A stretch of 64,000 nucleotides of DNA from Pseudomonadota bacterium. Lineage in GTDB: Bacteria; Pseudomonadota; Alphaproteobacteria; Caulobacterales; Caulobacteraceae. Below are positions 1 to 9,915 of this stretch, piece after piece; the stretch's first letter is position 1, and each line of letters opens with the position of its first letter. The stretch lies in the NCBI GenBank assembly GCA_020161365.1, contig JAIUNU010000005.1, positions 124,001 to 188,000 of the forward strand. Direction: 5' to 3'. The notes beneath the pieces were generated by a model, which saw only the letters and a program-made list of their open reading frames with translations, did not search any database and was not told where the DNA came from. The position numbers and the translations under genes were made by a program.

Positions 1-32
1 CAATCCAAACGAATTCGCCGACGTGAAGTCGG

Positions 33-1124
33 TTATTCGGCGGCCGCCTTGGCCGGGCTGGCGCCGAACCGGGCGTGCAGTTCGCCCGAGGCGTAGCGCT
101 TGGCCATGGTCGCGGTCGACAGCGCCTTGATCTTGTCGGCGTGACCGGCCGAGCCGAACTCGACGAAACGGGCCTGGCAGACCTTGCGCATGGCTTCCTT
201 GGCGGGCTTCAGATAGGCGCGGGGGTCGAACTCGCCGGGCTTCTCGACCAGCAGCTTGCGGATCGCGCCGGTGATGGCCATGCGGTTGTCGGTGTCGACA
301 TTGATCTTGCGCACGCCGTGCTTGATGCCGCGCTGGATCTCTTCGACCGGGACGCCCCAGGTCTGGGGCATCTGGCCGCCGTACTGGTTGATGATGTCCT
401 GCAGGTCCTGCGGCACCGACGAGGAGCCGTGCATCACCAGGTGGGTGTTGGGCAGGCGGCGGTGGATTTCCTCGATCACGTTCATGGCCAGGACGTCGCC
501 GTCCGGCTTGCGCGTGAACTTGTAGGCGCCGTGGCTGGTGCCCATGGCGATGGCCAGGGCGTCGACGCCGGTCTGGGCCACGAAGTCCACGGCCTGGTCC
601 GGATCGGTCAGCAGCTCGTCATGGCTGAGCTTGCCCTCGAAGCCGTGGCCGTCCTCGGCCTCGCCCATGCCGGTTTCCAGGCTCCCCAGCACGCCCAACT
701 CGCCCTCGACCGAGACGCCGCAGGCGTGGGCCATCTGCACGACCTTGCGGGTGACTTCGACGTTGTACTCGTAGCTGGCGGGGGTCTTGGCGTCCTCCAT
801 CAGCGAGCCGTCCATCATCACCGAGGTGAAGCCGTACTGGATCGCCGTGGCGCAGGTCGCCGGGCCGTTGCCGTGGTCTTGGTGCATGCAGACCGGGATG
901 TGCGGGTAGATGTCGACGAGCGCGTCGATCATCTTGGCCAGCATGATGTCGTTGGCGTAGTTCCGCGCGCCGCGCGAGGCCTGGATGATGACCGGCGAGT
1001 TGACGGCGTCGGCCGCCTCCATGATCGCCAGGCCCTGTTCCATGTTGTTGATGTTGAAGGCGGGCAGCCCGTACTCATGCTCGGCGGCATGGTCCAACAG
1101 CTGGCGCAGCGTAATGCGAGCCAC
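33..1124 (-). CDS. fba: Fructose-bisphosphate aldolase class II
   Basis: This 363-residue protein is a class II (metal-dependent) fructose-1,6-bisphosphate aldolase of glycolysis, gluconeogenesis and the Calvin-type family. It starts [20 protein letters not shown]. The CMHQDHGNG motif near residues 79-87 holds the zinc-ligand His and catalytic Asp region, and later segments such as GTSHGAYKF and VMHGSSSVP carry further metal and phosphate ligands. The length matches the longer CbbA-like subgroup. It lies downstream of gap and pgk on the same strand, 153 bases after pgk, so the three glycolytic genes are grouped but fba probably has its own promoter. The family assignment is firm; the alternative symbol cbbA is possible. 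Confidence 0.95.
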   Translation of the reverse strand: MARITLRQLLDHAAEHEYGLPAFNINNMEQGLAIMEAADAVNSPVIIQASRGARNYANDIMLAKMIDALVDIYPHIPVCMHQDHGNGPATCATAIQYGFTSVMMDGSLMEDAKTPASYEYNVEVTRKVVQMAHACGVSVEGELGVLGSLETGMGEAEDGHGFEGKLSHDELLTDPDQAVDFVAQTGVDALAIAMGTSHGAYKFTRKPDGDVLAMNVIEEIHRRLPNTHLVMHGSSSVPQDLQDIINQYGGQMPQTWGVPVEEIQRGIKHGVRKINVDTDNRMAITGAIRKLLVEKPGEFDPRAYLKPAKEAMRKVCQARFVEFGSAGHADKIKALSTATMAKRYASGELHARFGASPAKAAAE

Positions 1125-1231
1125 GTAATTTTCTCCTGCAAGCGTTTAAGTGGTTGGGTCGTTTCTTGTTTTTGGGGCCCGGCGCTGAAGCGCTCTCTGC
1201 CCAGGTCGTCAGTCTACGTACTTAAACTTTC

Positions 1232-1263
1232 CCGCCCATCCCGGCGAAGGCCGGGACGGGCGG
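1232..1263 (-). terminator. Inverted repeat between pgk and fba
   Basis: A 14-base arm CCGCCCATCCCGGC pairs with GCCGGGACGGGCGG across a 4-base loop, with one G-U pair. It lies just downstream of the pgk stop codon. On the minus strand it is followed by an A-rich then short T run, so it is at best a weak intrinsic terminator. Its core resembles the CCGGCGAA-type arms of the long intergenic repeats elsewhere in the window, so it could be a reduced repeat copy. Confidence 0.45.
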
Positions 1264-1277
1264 AGGATCAATTCGAA

Positions 1278-2468
1278 CTAGGCCTCGAGGGCCGCGACGC
1301 CCGGAAGCGTCTTGCCTTCCATCCATTCCAGGAACGCGCCGCCCGCCGTCGAGACGAAGGTGAAATCGGCCGACACGCCCGCGTGATTCAGCGCCGCGAC
1401 TGTATCACCGCCGCCCGCGACCGCCACGATCTTACCCGATTTGGCGAGCGAAGCGGCACGTTTCGCCGCAGAGACCGTGGCCTCGTCGAACGGCGGCACT
1501 TCAAAAACGCCCAAGGGGCCGTTCCAGATCAGCGTCTGGCACTGGTCCATCGTGGCGTTCAGCGTCGCCACGGTCTCTGGGCCGGCATCGAGGATCCGGT
1601 CCTGGGGTTGGACTTCGTAGACATTGCGGACGGTGGCGGCGACGCCGGGCTTGACCTCCTGGGCCACCACGACGTCGGTCGGCAGCAGCAACTTGCAGCC
1701 CGCGCTGCCGGCCAGGTCGATGATCTGGCGCGCGGTCTCGGCCATGTCGGTCTCGCACAGCGAGGCGCCGACATCGATCTTGGCCGCGTAGAGGAAGGTG
1801 TTGGCCATACCGCCGCCAATGGCCAGGTAGTCCAGCTTGGTCACCAGGTTGCGCAGCAGGTCCAGCTTGGTCGAGACCTTCGAGCCGCCGACGATGCCGA
1901 TGACCGGCTTCTTGGGCTTGCCCAGCGCCGCGTCCAGGGCTTCCAGCTCGCGCTGCATCGACAGGCCCGGATAGGCGGGCAGCAGCTTGGCCAGGCCTTC
2001 CGTCGAGGCGTGGGCGCGGTGAGCGGCGCTGAAGGCGTCGTTGACATAGACGTCGCCGTTGGCGGCCAGGGCCTTGGCGAAGTCGGCGTCGTTGCTCTCT
2101 TCACCGGCGTGGAAGCGGACGTTCTCCAGCAGAGCGACGCCGCCGTTCTCAAGAGCGTTGACCACTTCAGCGGCCGCCGGACCGACGCAGTCGCTGGCGA
2201 AGGCGACCGGCTGTTCCAGCAGCTTGGACAGCGGCTCGGCGACGAAGGCCAGGCTCATCTCGGGCACGACCTTGCCCTTGGGGCGGTCGAAGTGGGCCAG
2301 CAGCACCACCTTGGCGCCCTGCTTGGACAGGTAGGCGATGGTCGGCAGCGCCGCGCGCAGGCGGGTGTCGTCGGTGACCTTTCCGCTATCGACTGGGACG
2401 TTGAAGTCCACCCGAACCAGGGCGCGCTTGCCGGCGAGGTCGGCGGTGTCGAGGGTGCGGAAGGGCAT
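1278..2468 (-). CDS. pgk: Phosphoglycerate kinase
   Basis: This 396-residue phosphoglycerate kinase makes ATP from 1,3-bisphosphoglycerate in glycolysis. The reading frame is open for 31 more codons upstream, but those codons run through the gap-pgk terminator. The ATG at 2468, giving [20 protein letters not shown], matches the family N-terminus. Visible motifs are the substrate-binding RVDFNVP near residue 20, LLAHFDRP, the hinge-side GGSKVSTK and the C-terminal nucleotide motif GGGDTVAA. It lies downstream of gap and upstream of fba. Identification is firm. Confidence 0.95.
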   Translation of the reverse strand: MPFRTLDTADLAGKRALVRVDFNVPVDSGKVTDDTRLRAALPTIAYLSKQGAKVVLLAHFDRPKGKVVPEMSLAFVAEPLSKLLEQPVAFASDCVGPAAAEVVNALENGGVALLENVRFHAGEESNDADFAKALAANGDVYVNDAFSAAHRAHASTEGLAKLLPAYPGLSMQRELEALDAALGKPKKPVIGIVGGSKVSTKLDLLRNLVTKLDYLAIGGGMANTFLYAAKIDVGASLCETDMAETARQIIDLAGSAGCKLLLPTDVVVAQEVKPGVAATVRNVYEVQPQDRILDAGPETVATLNATMDQCQTLIWNGPLGVFEVPPFDEATVSAAKRAASLAKSGKIVAVAGGGDTVAALNHAGVSADFTFVSTAGGAFLEWMEGKTLPGVAALEA

Positions 2469-2492
2469 CGGTCGTCCTGAATATTGAGCAAG

Positions 2493-2521
2493 GAAAACCC
2501 CCGCTCCTTGAGGAGCGGGGG
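2493..2521 (-). terminator. Intrinsic terminator between gap and pgk
   Basis: A perfect 10-base-pair stem (CCCCCGCTCC with GGAGCGGGGG, 2498-2507 and 2512-2521) closes a 4-base loop. On the minus strand it is followed by TTTTCCTT. It sits 18 bases after the gap stop codon and 29 bases before the pgk start, so it should cut or attenuate gap read-through into pgk. Confidence 0.8.
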
Positions 2522-2538
2522 CTGGGTCTTTCAATTCC

Positions 2539-3546
2539 TTAGAGGAACTTCGCCATTTCAAGAGCGGTGTCGCTCATGCGCGTCGCGAAGCCCCACTCGT
2601 TGTCGTACCACGACAGCACGCGGGCCAGCTTGCCCTCGATGACCTGCGTCTGGGGCAGGGCGGCGGTCGAGCTGGCGGCGATGTGGTTCAGGTCGGTCGA
2701 GACCAGCGGGTCGGTGGTCACGGCCAGAACGCCCTTCATCGGGCCGTCGGCGGCGGCCTGCAGGGCCTTGTTGATCTCGTCGATCGAGGTCTCGCGGGCG
2801 GCGACGACCTTCAGGTCGATGACCGAGACGTTCGGGGTCGGGACGCGGATCGACGAACCATCCAGCTTGCCCTTCAGTTCCGGCAGAACCAGGCCCAGGG
2901 CCTTGGCGGCGCCGGTCGAGGTCGGGATCATGCTCAGAGCCGCGGCGCGGGCGCGGTAGAGGTCCTTGTGCATGGTGTCCAGCGTCGGCTGGTCGCCGGT
3001 GTAGCTGTGGATCGTGGTCATGTAGCCACGCTCGATGCCGAACAGGTCGTGCAGGACCTTGGCGACCGGGGCCAGGGCGTTGGTGGTGCACGAGCCGTTC
3101 GAGACGACGATGTCGTCGGCCGTCAGGGTCTCGTGGTTGACCTTGTAGACGATGGTCTTGTCGGCGTTATCGGCCGGGGCCGAGACCAGGACGCGCTTGG
3201 CGCCGGCCTTCAGGTGGGCGCTGGCCTTGTCCTTGGCGGTGAAGATGCCGGTGCACTCGAAGGCGATGTCGACGCCCAGGTCCTTGTGCGGCAGCTCTTC
3301 GGGGTTACGGATCGCCGTGACCTTGATCTTGCCCATGCCGACGTCGATCCAGTCCTCGCCCGAGGTGACGACGCCGGGGAAGCGGCCATGGACGCTGTCG
3401 TAGCGCAGCAGGTGGGCGTTGGTCTCGACCGGACCCAGATCGTTGATGGCGACGACCTCGATGTCGCGACGGCCATGCTCGGCGATGGAGCGCAGGACCA
3501 GACGTCCGATGCGGCCGAAGCCGTTGATGGCAACGCGAAGAGCCAT
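2539..3546 (-). CDS. gap: Glyceraldehyde-3-phosphate dehydrogenase
   Basis: This 335-residue NAD-dependent enzyme is the phosphorylating glyceraldehyde-3-phosphate dehydrogenase. The N-terminal Rossmann motif [10 protein letters not shown] binds NAD. The active site [10 protein letters not shown], around residues 150-160, contains the catalytic Cys, and the HSYTGDQ segment carries the catalytic His. The C-terminus [13 protein letters not shown] is typical of the family. It is the first gene of the gap, pgk, fba group, with a terminator directly after it. Divergent zauP begins 215 bases away, so both promoters must lie in that gap. Confidence 0.96.
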   Translation of the reverse strand: MALRVAINGFGRIGRLVLRSIAEHGRRDIEVVAINDLGPVETNAHLLRYDSVHGRFPGVVTSGEDWIDVGMGKIKVTAIRNPEELPHKDLGVDIAFECTGIFTAKDKASAHLKAGAKRVLVSAPADNADKTIVYKVNHETLTADDIVVSNGSCTTNALAPVAKVLHDLFGIERGYMTTIHSYTGDQPTLDTMHKDLYRARAAALSMIPTSTGAAKALGLVLPELKGKLDGSSIRVPTPNVSVIDLKVVAARETSIDEINKALQAAADGPMKGVLAVTTDPLVSTDLNHIAASSTAALPQTQVIEGKLARVLSWYDNEWGFATRMSDTALEMAKFL

Positions 3547-3761
3547 GGGTCTTTCTCCTGATATGTGGCCGCCGGACGATATCGACCGGCGTTCCCTATT
3601 TTGCTGCGCGTTTTGCGGGGGAAAGTCGCGAAGTCAAGCCCGAGAAACTGACAACCTTCCTGAGAAAGCTGCTATGGGCTGCGCGTCGCCCAAATATCGC
3701 CCCCGCGTCTGGCTTAGACCCGTTCGATCTATATGTTGCGTCGCATGATGGATTTCCGCCG

Positions 3762-4145
3762 ATGATGCCGGCTGACAGTACGGCCCTTGACCTTGCCGTG
3801 CGCCGCCTGGAGCGGGCGGTGAGCCAACTTGAGCAACGCTTGGCCGCCAAGGCGGCCGAGGCTGAGCGCGCGCTCGCCGCGGCGAAGGCCGCAGCCGCCT
3901 CCGCGCCGGCCATGGCGGCTGAGCCTGGCCTGTTCGAGGACGAGGAGCGCGCGCGCCTGCTCGCCGACCTGGAAGCCGCCCGCGAACGGGAGAAGGCGCT
4001 GGAGGAGGCCGGAGAGCAGGCCTCGGTCGCGCTGGGCCGCGCCATCGCCGAGATCCGCGCCGCCTTGGGCGAAGACGGTGTCGCCAACGACCTGCATGCG
4101 CCCGGCGACGACGATGACCTGTTCGAAGACTCCGAGGAGGCCTGA
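3762..4145 (+). CDS. zauP: ZapA-upstream coiled-coil protein ZauP
   Basis: This 127-residue protein is almost entirely predicted helix and coiled coil (LERAVSQLEQRLAAKAAEAE near residues 17-36), and it ends in a strongly acidic tail (GDDDDLFEDSEEA). It lies 3 bases before zapA. In Caulobacter crescentus the gene just upstream of zapA encodes ZauP, which works with ZapA to focus the FtsZ ring at midcell; position, length and coiled-coil character all fit. It belongs to the DUF4164-like family. A second ATG lies one codon downstream. The function is taken from the known Caulobacter pair, not from a catalytic motif. Confidence 0.85.
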   Translation: MMPADSTALDLAVRRLERAVSQLEQRLAAKAAEAERALAAAKAAAASAPAMAAEPGLFEDEERARLLADLEAAREREKALEEAGEQASVALGRAIAEIRAALGEDGVANDLHAPGDDDDLFEDSEEA

Positions 4146-4148
4146 CCC

Positions 4149-4475
4149 ATGGCTCAGGTGACCATCCAGGTGAACGGCCGGCCCTATATGGTCGGCTGCG
4201 AGGACGGGCAGGAGCCGCACCTGACCGAACTGGCCCGCCTGTTCGACCGCCAGGTTCGCCAGGTGAGCGCCGACGTCGGCCAGCTGGGCGAGACGCGCCT
4301 CTTCCTGATGGGCGCATTGCTGCTGGCCGACGAGCTCTCCGACATGAAGCTGCGCCTGGCCCACGCCAACGCCGAGATCGCCCGCATGCAGCAGGAAGGC
4401 ACCAAGGCCGAGATCGCCGCCATCCGCGCGCTGGACGCGGCGGCGGAGAAGATCGAAAAGCTCGCGATCGAATAG
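4149..4475 (+). CDS. zapA: Cell division protein ZapA
   Basis: This 108-residue protein is ZapA, which binds FtsZ and bundles or organises the Z-ring through a dimeric N-terminal domain and a C-terminal coiled coil. The N-terminus AQVTIQVNGRPYMVGCEDGQ fits the family (a beta strand, a turn, then the glycine-containing contact region). The helical half includes LLADELSDMKLRLAHANAEI. It follows zauP by 3 bases, so the two are co-transcribed. Downstream come 6S RNA and fthC, the same neighbourhood as zapA-ssrS-ygfA in Escherichia coli. Confidence 0.92.
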   Translation: MAQVTIQVNGRPYMVGCEDGQEPHLTELARLFDRQVRQVSADVGQLGETRLFLMGALLLADELSDMKLRLAHANAEIARMQQEGTKAEIAAIRALDAAAEKIEKLAIE

Positions 4476-4550
4476 GCGGATCGAACACTCGCGTCACCGC
4501 GACGCTGGCGTTCCGCCACCTAAGTCCCTATCTTACACAGCGGCGGGTCA

Positions 4551-4715
4551 TGCTGTGGCTCTCGTCGAAGATTTCTTATCCCAGGGACCTTAATCTCTCT
4601 ATCGGGACCTGTTCCCTCCCGTGGCCGTGGCTGCGGGAACACGGGGCCCACCTGTTACTGACAGGTTCGAGTGGATTGAAACGTCTTCACGGTTCTTCGC
4701 GGCGCCGCCACCCTT
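4551..4715 (+). ncRNA. ssrS: 6S RNA
   Basis: 6S RNA binds sigma-70-type RNA polymerase as a promoter mimic. Three things support it. First is the conserved place between zapA and the 5-formyltetrahydrofolate cyclo-ligase gene. Second is a terminal stem: GTGGC at 4555-4559 pairs with GCCAC at 4707-4711, and CGAAGA at about 4566-4571 pairs with TCTTCG at about 4694-4699. Third is an interior rich in paired GC stretches, for example TGTTCCC with GGGAACA (about 4610-4660). The 5' end is estimated from the stem; a TATCTT sequence at 4529-4534 could be the -10 element. The length of about 165 bases fits alphaproteobacterial 6S RNA. Confidence 0.8.
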
Positions 4716-4743
4716 TCTCCTCGACATGCGTTATGGACAGGCG

Positions 4744-5352
4744 ATGACCATCGTCGATCCGATCGCGGCCAAGACGGCCCTTCGCGTGTTTCTCCGCAAC
4801 CAGCGCAAGCAGCTGGCGCGCGAGCATCCCGAGGCCGACTGGATGATCGCCGAGGTCGCCCGCGCGCCTCTGGAGCGCCTGTTTCCCAACCCCAAAGGCA
4901 AGATCGCCGCGCTCTATCATGGCCTGGGATCGGAGATCTCCCCGCGTCTTCTCGCCGAACAGATGGCCGAGTCCGGATGGACCCTGGCCCTGCCGGCGGT
5001 GGTCGACCGTGACGGCGGCAAGATGGTGTTCCGGCGCTGGGATATGGAAAAGCCGCTCAAGCATGACGAGATCGGTCTGCGCGCGCCTGCGGCCGATCAG
5101 CCGATGGTGATCCCGGATCTCGTCGTGACGCCGTTGCTGGCCTTTCAGCGCGACGGGACGCGGCTGGGGCAGGGCGGCGGCTACTACGATCGGGCGCTTG
5201 AGTTCCTGCGCGCGCGCCGGTCGATCTTCGTCCTGGGTCTCGCCTACAGCGGCCAGCAGATGGAGAATCTGCCGCACGAGCCGCACGATCAAAGGCTGGA
5301 CGCCATTCTCACCGAAAAAGAATATATAGCGGTCAACGCGATGGCCGGGTAA
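4744..5352 (+). CDS. fthC: 5-formyltetrahydrofolate cyclo-ligase
   Basis: This 202-residue enzyme converts 5-formyltetrahydrofolate to 5,10-methenyltetrahydrofolate using ATP. The family motifs are visible: the N-terminal basic ATP-site segment LRVFLRNQRKQLAREHPE, the folate loop and the C-terminal DLVVTPLLAFQRDGTRLGQG GGYYDR region with the glycine-rich turn. The frame is open further upstream into the 6S RNA, so the start must be downstream of it. ATG at 4744 has GGACAGG just before it; an in-frame ATG at 4726 is an alternative. The link with upstream 6S RNA is conserved as in ygfA of enterobacteria. Confidence 0.88.
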   Translation: MTIVDPIAAKTALRVFLRNQRKQLAREHPEADWMIAEVARAPLERLFPNPKGKIAALYHGLGSEISPRLLAEQMAESGWTLALPAVVDRDGGKMVFRRWDMEKPLKHDEIGLRAPAADQPMVIPDLVVTPLLAFQRDGTRLGQGGGYYDRALEFLRARRSIFVLGLAYSGQQMENLPHEPHDQRLDAILTEKEYIAVNAMAG

Positions 5353-5384
5353 CGGGCCTTCACACTCCGCTTCTGGGACTATCG

Positions 5385-6206
5385 ATGCGTTTCGCCTTCT
5401 TCGGCGATGTCGTCGGCAAGTCGGGCCGTGACGGCCTGGCCGACCATCTGCCCGACCTTCGTCGTCAGCTCGGCCTCGAGTTCGTGATCATCAACGCCGA
5501 GAACGCCGCGGCGGGCTTTGGCATCACCGAGAACACCGCGCGTGAGCTGTTCGAGGCCGGCGCCGACTGCCTGACGCTGGGCAATCACAGCTGGGACCAG
5601 CGCGAGGCCCTGACCTATATCGTGCGCGAGCCGCGCCTGATCCGTCCGGCCAACTACCCGATCCTGTCGGACGCGCCGGGGCGCGGCAGCCACCTCTTCC
5701 AGACCGACAGCGGCAAGACGATCTTCGTCGTGAACCTCTTGGGCCGGGTTCACATGGACGCCATGGATGACCCGTTCGCCGCCGCCGACCGCGAGCTGGA
5801 CAAGGCGCCGCTGGCCCAGGTGGCCGATGCGGTGGTGGTCGACATGCACTGCGAGGCGACTTCGGAGAAGATGGCCATGGGCCATTACTGCGACGGCCGC
5901 GCCTCGCTGGTGGTGGGCACCCACACCCACGTCCCGACCGCCGACTGCCAGATCCTGCCCGGCGGCACCGCTTACCAGACCGACGCCGGCGCCTGCGCCG
6001 ACTATGACAGCGTCATCGGCAACCAGAAGGAAGAGCCGCTGCGGCGCTTCACCACCAAGATCAGCGGCGGCCGCTATCAGCCCGCTTCCGGTCCGGCGAC
6101 GGTGTGCGGCGTGTTCGTCGAGACCGACGATCGCACGGGCCTGGCCGTCCGGGTCGAGCCGATCCGGGTCGGCGGTCGGCTGAAGTCGACGGTGCCCACC
6201 GTCTAG
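5385..6206 (+). CDS. YmdB-family metallophosphoesterase
   Basis: This 273-residue protein belongs to the TIGR00282/YmdB family of dinuclear metallophosphoesterases; in Bacillus YmdB hydrolyses cyclic nucleotides. Metal-ligand motifs are visible in order: FFGDVVGKSGR (residues 5-15), INAENAAAGFGIT, TLGNHSWDQ near residue 66, and the paired histidines GTHTHVPT near residue 185. No signal peptide or membrane segment is seen. It follows fthC by 32 bases and precedes yebC by 77. The substrate in this organism is unknown. Confidence 0.85.
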   Translation: MRFAFFGDVVGKSGRDGLADHLPDLRRQLGLEFVIINAENAAAGFGITENTARELFEAGADCLTLGNHSWDQREALTYIVREPRLIRPANYPILSDAPGRGSHLFQTDSGKTIFVVNLLGRVHMDAMDDPFAAADRELDKAPLAQVADAVVVDMHCEATSEKMAMGHYCDGRASLVVGTHTHVPTADCQILPGGTAYQTDAGACADYDSVIGNQKEEPLRRFTTKISGGRYQPASGPATVCGVFVETDDRTGLAVRVEPIRVGGRLKSTVPTV

Positions 6207-6283
6207 GCGGGGTGACAAACCCCGCCGCCGGGCGTTAGAAGCGCGCCCACACTCCTCTTCAGACTAGAGACAGAGCCCTCCGA

Positions 6284-7039
6284 ATGGCCGGTCACTCGAA
6301 ATTCAAGAACATCATGCACCGCAAGGGCCGCGCCGACGCCGCGCGCTCCAAGCTGTTCTCCAAGCTGTCGCGGGAAATCACCGTCGCGGCCAAGACGGGC
6401 CTCCCGGATCCGGCCATGAACCCGCGCCTGCGCCTGGCCGTGAACAACGCCAAGGCCGAAAGCCTGCCCAAGGACGTCATTGAGCGCGCGATCAAGAAGT
6501 CGCAGATGGGTGACGCGGCGGACTATTCCGAGATCCGCTATGAAGGCGTCGCCGCCGGCGGGGTCGGAATCATCGTCGAGGTGCTGACTGACAACAAGAA
6601 CCGCGCCGCCGCCAACGTCCGCTCCTACTTCACCAAGATGGGCGGCAACATGGGGGCCACCGGCTCGGTGACCTTCAACTTCGACCGCGTCGGCCAGATC
6701 AGCTATCCGGCCAAGACCGCGTCGGAAGACGACATGATGGAAGCCGCCATCGAGGCCGGCGCCGATGACGTCACCTCGGACATGGACGAGGAAGGCGAAG
6801 GCCACACGGTCTATACCGCCTTCGAAAGCCTGAACGACGTGGCCGCCGCCCTCGAAGCCAAGTTCGGCGCGGCGTCGAACACCAAGATCGCCTGGCGTCC
6901 GAAGATGCAGGTCCCGGTGACGGGCGACGCCGTGGCCACCCTGATGAAGCTGCTCGACATGCTGGACGAGGACGACGACGTCCAGGCCGTCTACTCGAAC
7001 GAAGACATCAGCGACGAAGACCTGGCCAAGCTGGGTTGA
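6284..7039 (+). CDS. yebC: YebC/PmpR family protein
   Basis: This 251-residue protein has the conserved YebC N-terminus [19 protein letters not shown], followed by the [19 protein letters not shown] segment. The acidic C-terminal region includes [16 protein letters not shown]. The family was long annotated as a DNA-binding regulator, and more recent work ties members to translation of proline-rich stretches. Which role applies here cannot be read from the sequence. The order yebC-ruv is common in bacteria; here purC and two other genes lie between yebC and ruvC. It is followed by a strong terminator. Confidence 0.92.
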   Translation: MAGHSKFKNIMHRKGRADAARSKLFSKLSREITVAAKTGLPDPAMNPRLRLAVNNAKAESLPKDVIERAIKKSQMGDAADYSEIRYEGVAAGGVGIIVEVLTDNKNRAAANVRSYFTKMGGNMGATGSVTFNFDRVGQISYPAKTASEDDMMEAAIEAGADDVTSDMDEEGEGHTVYTAFESLNDVAAALEAKFGAASNTKIAWRPKMQVPVTGDAVATLMKLLDMLDEDDDVQAVYSNEDISDEDLAKLG

Positions 7040-7046
7040 TGCATTT

Positions 7047-7080
7047 GGGGGAGGTCCGGACGGACCTCCCCTTCGTCTTT
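7047..7080 (+). terminator. Terminator after yebC
   Basis: An 11-base stem GGGGAGGTCCG pairs with CGGACCTCCCC with almost no loop, followed by TTCGTCTTT. It lies 8 bases after the yebC stop codon and before purC. Confidence 0.75.
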
Positions 7081-7107
7081 GCGTATCCCTGACAGACCGA
7101 GGCTCCG

Positions 7108-8070
7108 GTGACCTCTTCCGCCCCTAACGCCCTGGCTGAGGTCGTCTTGCCCGACCTGCCCAACCACTATCGCGGCAAGGTGCGGGACAACTACGACCTG
7201 CCCGACGGCCGCCGCGTGATCGTGGCCTCGGACCGGCTCAGCGCCTTCGACCGCAATCTGTGCGCGGTGCCGGGCAAGGGGCAGGTGCTGACCCAGACGG
7301 CCCGGTTCTGGTTCGACGCCACGGCCGACATCTGCCCCAACCACGTCGTCGCCTATCCGGACCCGAACGTGCTGATCGGCAAGCGTCTGGAGATGCTGCC
7401 GGTCGAGCTGGTGGTGCGCGGCTATCTGGCGGGGACGACCTCGACCTCGGTCCTGACGCTCTATAACAAGGGCCAGCGCGAAATGTACGGCGTGACCCTC
7501 CCGGACGGCTTGAAGGCCAACCAGCGTCTGCCCCAGGCCATCCTGACCCCAACCAGCAAGGCCGCCGACGGCGACCACGACGCCCCGCTGTCGCCAGACG
7601 AGGTGCTGGCCCAGGGGCTGGTCACGCCCGCCCAGTGGGAACAGCTCAGCGCCTACGCCCTGGCGCTATTTGCGCGCGGCCAGCAGATGGCCGCCGAGCG
7701 GGGCCTGATCCTGGCCGACACCAAGTACGAGTTCGGCGTCGACGAGACCGGCGCGATCGTGCTGGCCGACGAGATCCACACCCCCGACAGCAGCCGCTTC
7801 TGGCGCGCCGACACCTATGAGGCCCGCTTCGCGGCCGGCCAGCGTCCGGACAGCTTTGACAAGGACTTCGTCCGCGCCTGGGTCGCCGAGCGGTGCGACC
7901 CGTACAACGACCCGATCCCGGAGATCCCCGCCGACCTGATCGCGCGGACTTCGGCCGTCTATATCGAGGCCTTCGAGGCGATCACGGGCCAGACCTTCCA
8001 CGCGCCCGACGCGGACGAGCCGGTGATGGCCCGCGTGAAGCGGAACTTGGACGCCTATCTGGCGGAGTAG
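7108..8070 (+). CDS. purC: Phosphoribosylaminoimidazole-succinocarboxamide synthase
   Basis: This 320-residue enzyme is SAICAR synthetase of de novo purine synthesis; it joins CAIR and aspartate using ATP. The N-terminus [26 protein letters not shown] is the nucleotide and substrate loop. The segments [22 protein letters not shown] and [13 protein letters not shown] are the typical later motifs. The start is GTG at 7108. The length of about 320 is the longer form, with the C-terminal extension seen in many proteobacteria. It sits alone behind the yebC terminator, so a promoter is expected in or just after it. Confidence 0.95.
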   Translation: MTSSAPNALAEVVLPDLPNHYRGKVRDNYDLPDGRRVIVASDRLSAFDRNLCAVPGKGQVLTQTARFWFDATADICPNHVVAYPDPNVLIGKRLEMLPVELVVRGYLAGTTSTSVLTLYNKGQREMYGVTLPDGLKANQRLPQAILTPTSKAADGDHDAPLSPDEVLAQGLVTPAQWEQLSAYALALFARGQQMAAERGLILADTKYEFGVDETGAIVLADEIHTPDSSRFWRADTYEARFAAGQRPDSFDKDFVRAWVAERCDPYNDPIPEIPADLIARTSAVYIEAFEAITGQTFHAPDADEPVMARVKRNLDAYLAE

Positions 8071-8075
8071 GGCGC

Positions 8076-8480
8076 TCAGTCCGGCGGATTCTGCTCGAAC
8101 TGAAGCGCGTCCTCGTGCGGGCGATGCCAAGGCGGCGCGCTGGCCATCCACATGTCGGCCTGGACCTTGAAGTCAGAGGCGTCGTCGAGCCCACCGACTT
8201 TCACCGCGACCATGTGGCGGTTCTTGTCGGGTCGCGAGAAGACGTGGACGCCGCAGGTCCCGCAGAAGTAGCTGCCGCCGCTGGCCTCGCTGGCGCGGAA
8301 CACGCGAGGGTCCCCGGCGGTCACCTCGAGCGCGTCCGCCGGAAACACCATCGTCAGGTTTGGAGATCCGCCGGCGACGTACTGGCAGTCTCGGCAGTGG
8401 CAGGCGATATGGAACAGCGGCGCCGCACTCAGGGCATAGCGGATCTCGCCGCAGCGGCAGCCGCCGGTTCTGCTGGTCAT
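8076..8480 (-). CDS. GFA-fold zinc protein
   Basis: This 134-residue protein has the glutathione-dependent formaldehyde-activating enzyme (GFA/CENP-V) fold. Cysteine motifs occur in the expected order: GGCRCGEIRYA at the N-terminus, CHCRDCQ near residue 27 and CGTCGVHVF near residue 73. These bind two zinc ions. The ATG at 8480 has AGGGGGCC upstream, which decides against the longer frame that overlaps the neighbouring gene. It follows the M20 peptidase by 10 bases on the same strand. The true substrate of such proteins is usually unknown, so a formaldehyde role is not claimed. Confidence 0.82.
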   Translation of the reverse strand: MTSRTGGCRCGEIRYALSAAPLFHIACHCRDCQYVAGGSPNLTMVFPADALEVTAGDPRVFRASEASGGSYFCGTCGVHVFSRPDKNRHMVAVKVGGLDDASDFKVQADMWMASAPPWHRPHEDALQFEQNPPD

Positions 8481-8490
8481 CGCCGGCCCC

Positions 8491-9915
8491 CTACTTCCCG
8501 CCCGCATAGTCCTGGATCAGGCCGTACAGGAAGTCGCGCCCCTCATAGAGCGACTTGACGCGCATGCGTTCGTTGAGGCCGTGCGCGCCGGTGCCTTCGG
8601 GGCCGTGGAACAGGCCGGTGACGCCGTAGGTCGGGATGCCCGCCGCGCTGGTATGGACCGCGTCGGTCGCGCCGGTCGCCATGACCGGCAGGATCGGAAC
8701 GCCGGGCCACACCTTGGCGGCGTTCTTCTGGATGGGGCCCATGATCGCCGGCGTCAGCGGCGGGGGCGGAGATGCGGGCTTGGAGTCGTGGGCCAGGGTC
8801 ACGGCGACCGCCGGATCCGCCGCCAGTTCGGTCAGCTTGGCCTTGACCTCGTCGATCGGCGTACCCGGCAGGATGCGGCAGTTGATATTGGCCGTCGCCC
8901 GCTGGGGCAGGGCGTTCGGCGCATGACCCGCGCTGACCATGGTGGCGACGCAGGTGGTCCGCAGCATCGAATTCCAGGTGGCGTCCTTGGTCAGCACCGC
9001 CAGCGCCGCCGGATCGTTGACGTCGGCGACCAGGGCCTTCATCGCCGCCGCCTGCTCCGGCGTCACGCGCGGCTGCATCTGGGTGAAATAGCCGCGCGTC
9101 GCGTCGTTGAAGCGCGGCGGGAACTTGTAGGCGCCGATCCGGTCGAGCGCCGCCGCCAGCTGATAGATCGCATTGGGCGAAGCGGGGCGGCTGGAGTGGC
9201 CGCCGGGATTGGTCACGGTGAGGGTGAAGTCCTGATAGACCTTCTCGCCGGCCTGGACCTCCAGGACGACGGCCTTGCCCTGCTCGTCCAGCACGCCGGA
9301 GGCGCCCTCGTTCAGGGCGAACGCGGCGTCGACGAGGGGACGATGGTTCTTCACCAAGTCCTCAATGCCGTTATAGCCCTCGCTTTCCTCGCCGCAGGTC
9401 AGGGCCATCTTGATGTCGCGCTTGGGCTTGAAGCCCGCCTGCTTGAGCCGGACCAGGCTATCGACCCAAATGGCCGCCTGCGCCTTGTCGTCCGACGTGC
9501 CGCGTCCGTAGAAGTAGCCGTTCTCCTCGACCAGCGTGAACGGGTCGCGGGTCCAGTCCTCGCGCTTGGCCTCGACGACGTCGATGTGGGCCAGCAGCAG
9601 CATGGGCGGGGTCTTGGCGTCCGTCCCGCGCAAGACGGCCACGAGGCTGCCCTCGCGAGGATGCTTGGGCTCGACCACGACCTTGACGTCGGCCTCGGGA
9701 TAGCCCGCCGCCTTCAGCCGCGCGCCCATCGCCTCGGCGGCGGCGGTGCAGGATCCGACCGACAAGGTCGTGTTGATCTCGACCAGCTCCTTGTAGAGGT
9801 CGCGGAAGACGAGTTGGTCTGGCCGAACGGTCTTGGGCGCCGCCGCCGTCTGGGCGTTCGCGGCGCTCGCCAGCGCGATCAGCGCGCCCGCCGTCATCCA
9901 TGCCATCGGCTTCAT
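8491..9915 (-). CDS. Exported M20-family metallopeptidase
   Basis: This 474-residue zinc peptidase of the M20/ArgE/CPG2 group has a signal peptide ([22 protein letters not shown]) with a likely cleavage after the Ala-Asn-Ala. The start at 9915 is preceded by GGGGAG nine bases upstream, better than the ATGs further up. Metal motifs are [11 protein letters not shown] (first His), [10 protein letters not shown] (bridging Asp), [12 protein letters not shown] (catalytic Glu and ligand Glu) and the C-terminal [12 protein letters not shown]is. A dimerisation or lid domain lies between. It is predicted periplasmic. The substrate, peptide or acyl-amino acid, is not evident. Confidence 0.88.
   Translation of the reverse strand: MKPMAWMTAGALIALASAANAQTAAAPKTVRPDQLVFRDLYKELVEINTTLSVGSCTAAAEAMGARLKAAGYPEADVKVVVEPKHPREGSLVAVLRGTDAKTPPMLLLAHIDVVEAKREDWTRDPFTLVEENGYFYGRGTSDDKAQAAIWVDSLVRLKQAGFKPKRDIKMALTCGEESEGYNGIEDLVKNHRPLVDAAFALNEGASGVLDEQGKAVVLEVQAGEKVYQDFTLTVTNPGGHSSRPASPNAIYQLAAALDRIGAYKFPPRFNDATRGYFTQMQPRVTPEQAAAMKALVADVNDPAALAVLTKDATWNSMLRTTCVATMVSAGHAPNALPQRATANINCRILPGTPIDEVKAKLTELAADPAVAVTLAHDSKPASPPPPLTPAIMGPIQKNAAKVWPGVPILPVMATGATDAVHTSAAGIPTYGVTGLFHGPEGTGAHGLNERMRVKSLYEGRDFLYGLIQDYAGGK

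Noticed and set aside
75..2480. A very long open frame of 801 codons on the plus strand across fba and pgk
   Set aside because: It is antisense to two conserved glycolytic genes, and its product is rich in Arg, Val, Gly and His, as expected of a shadow frame in GC-rich DNA.
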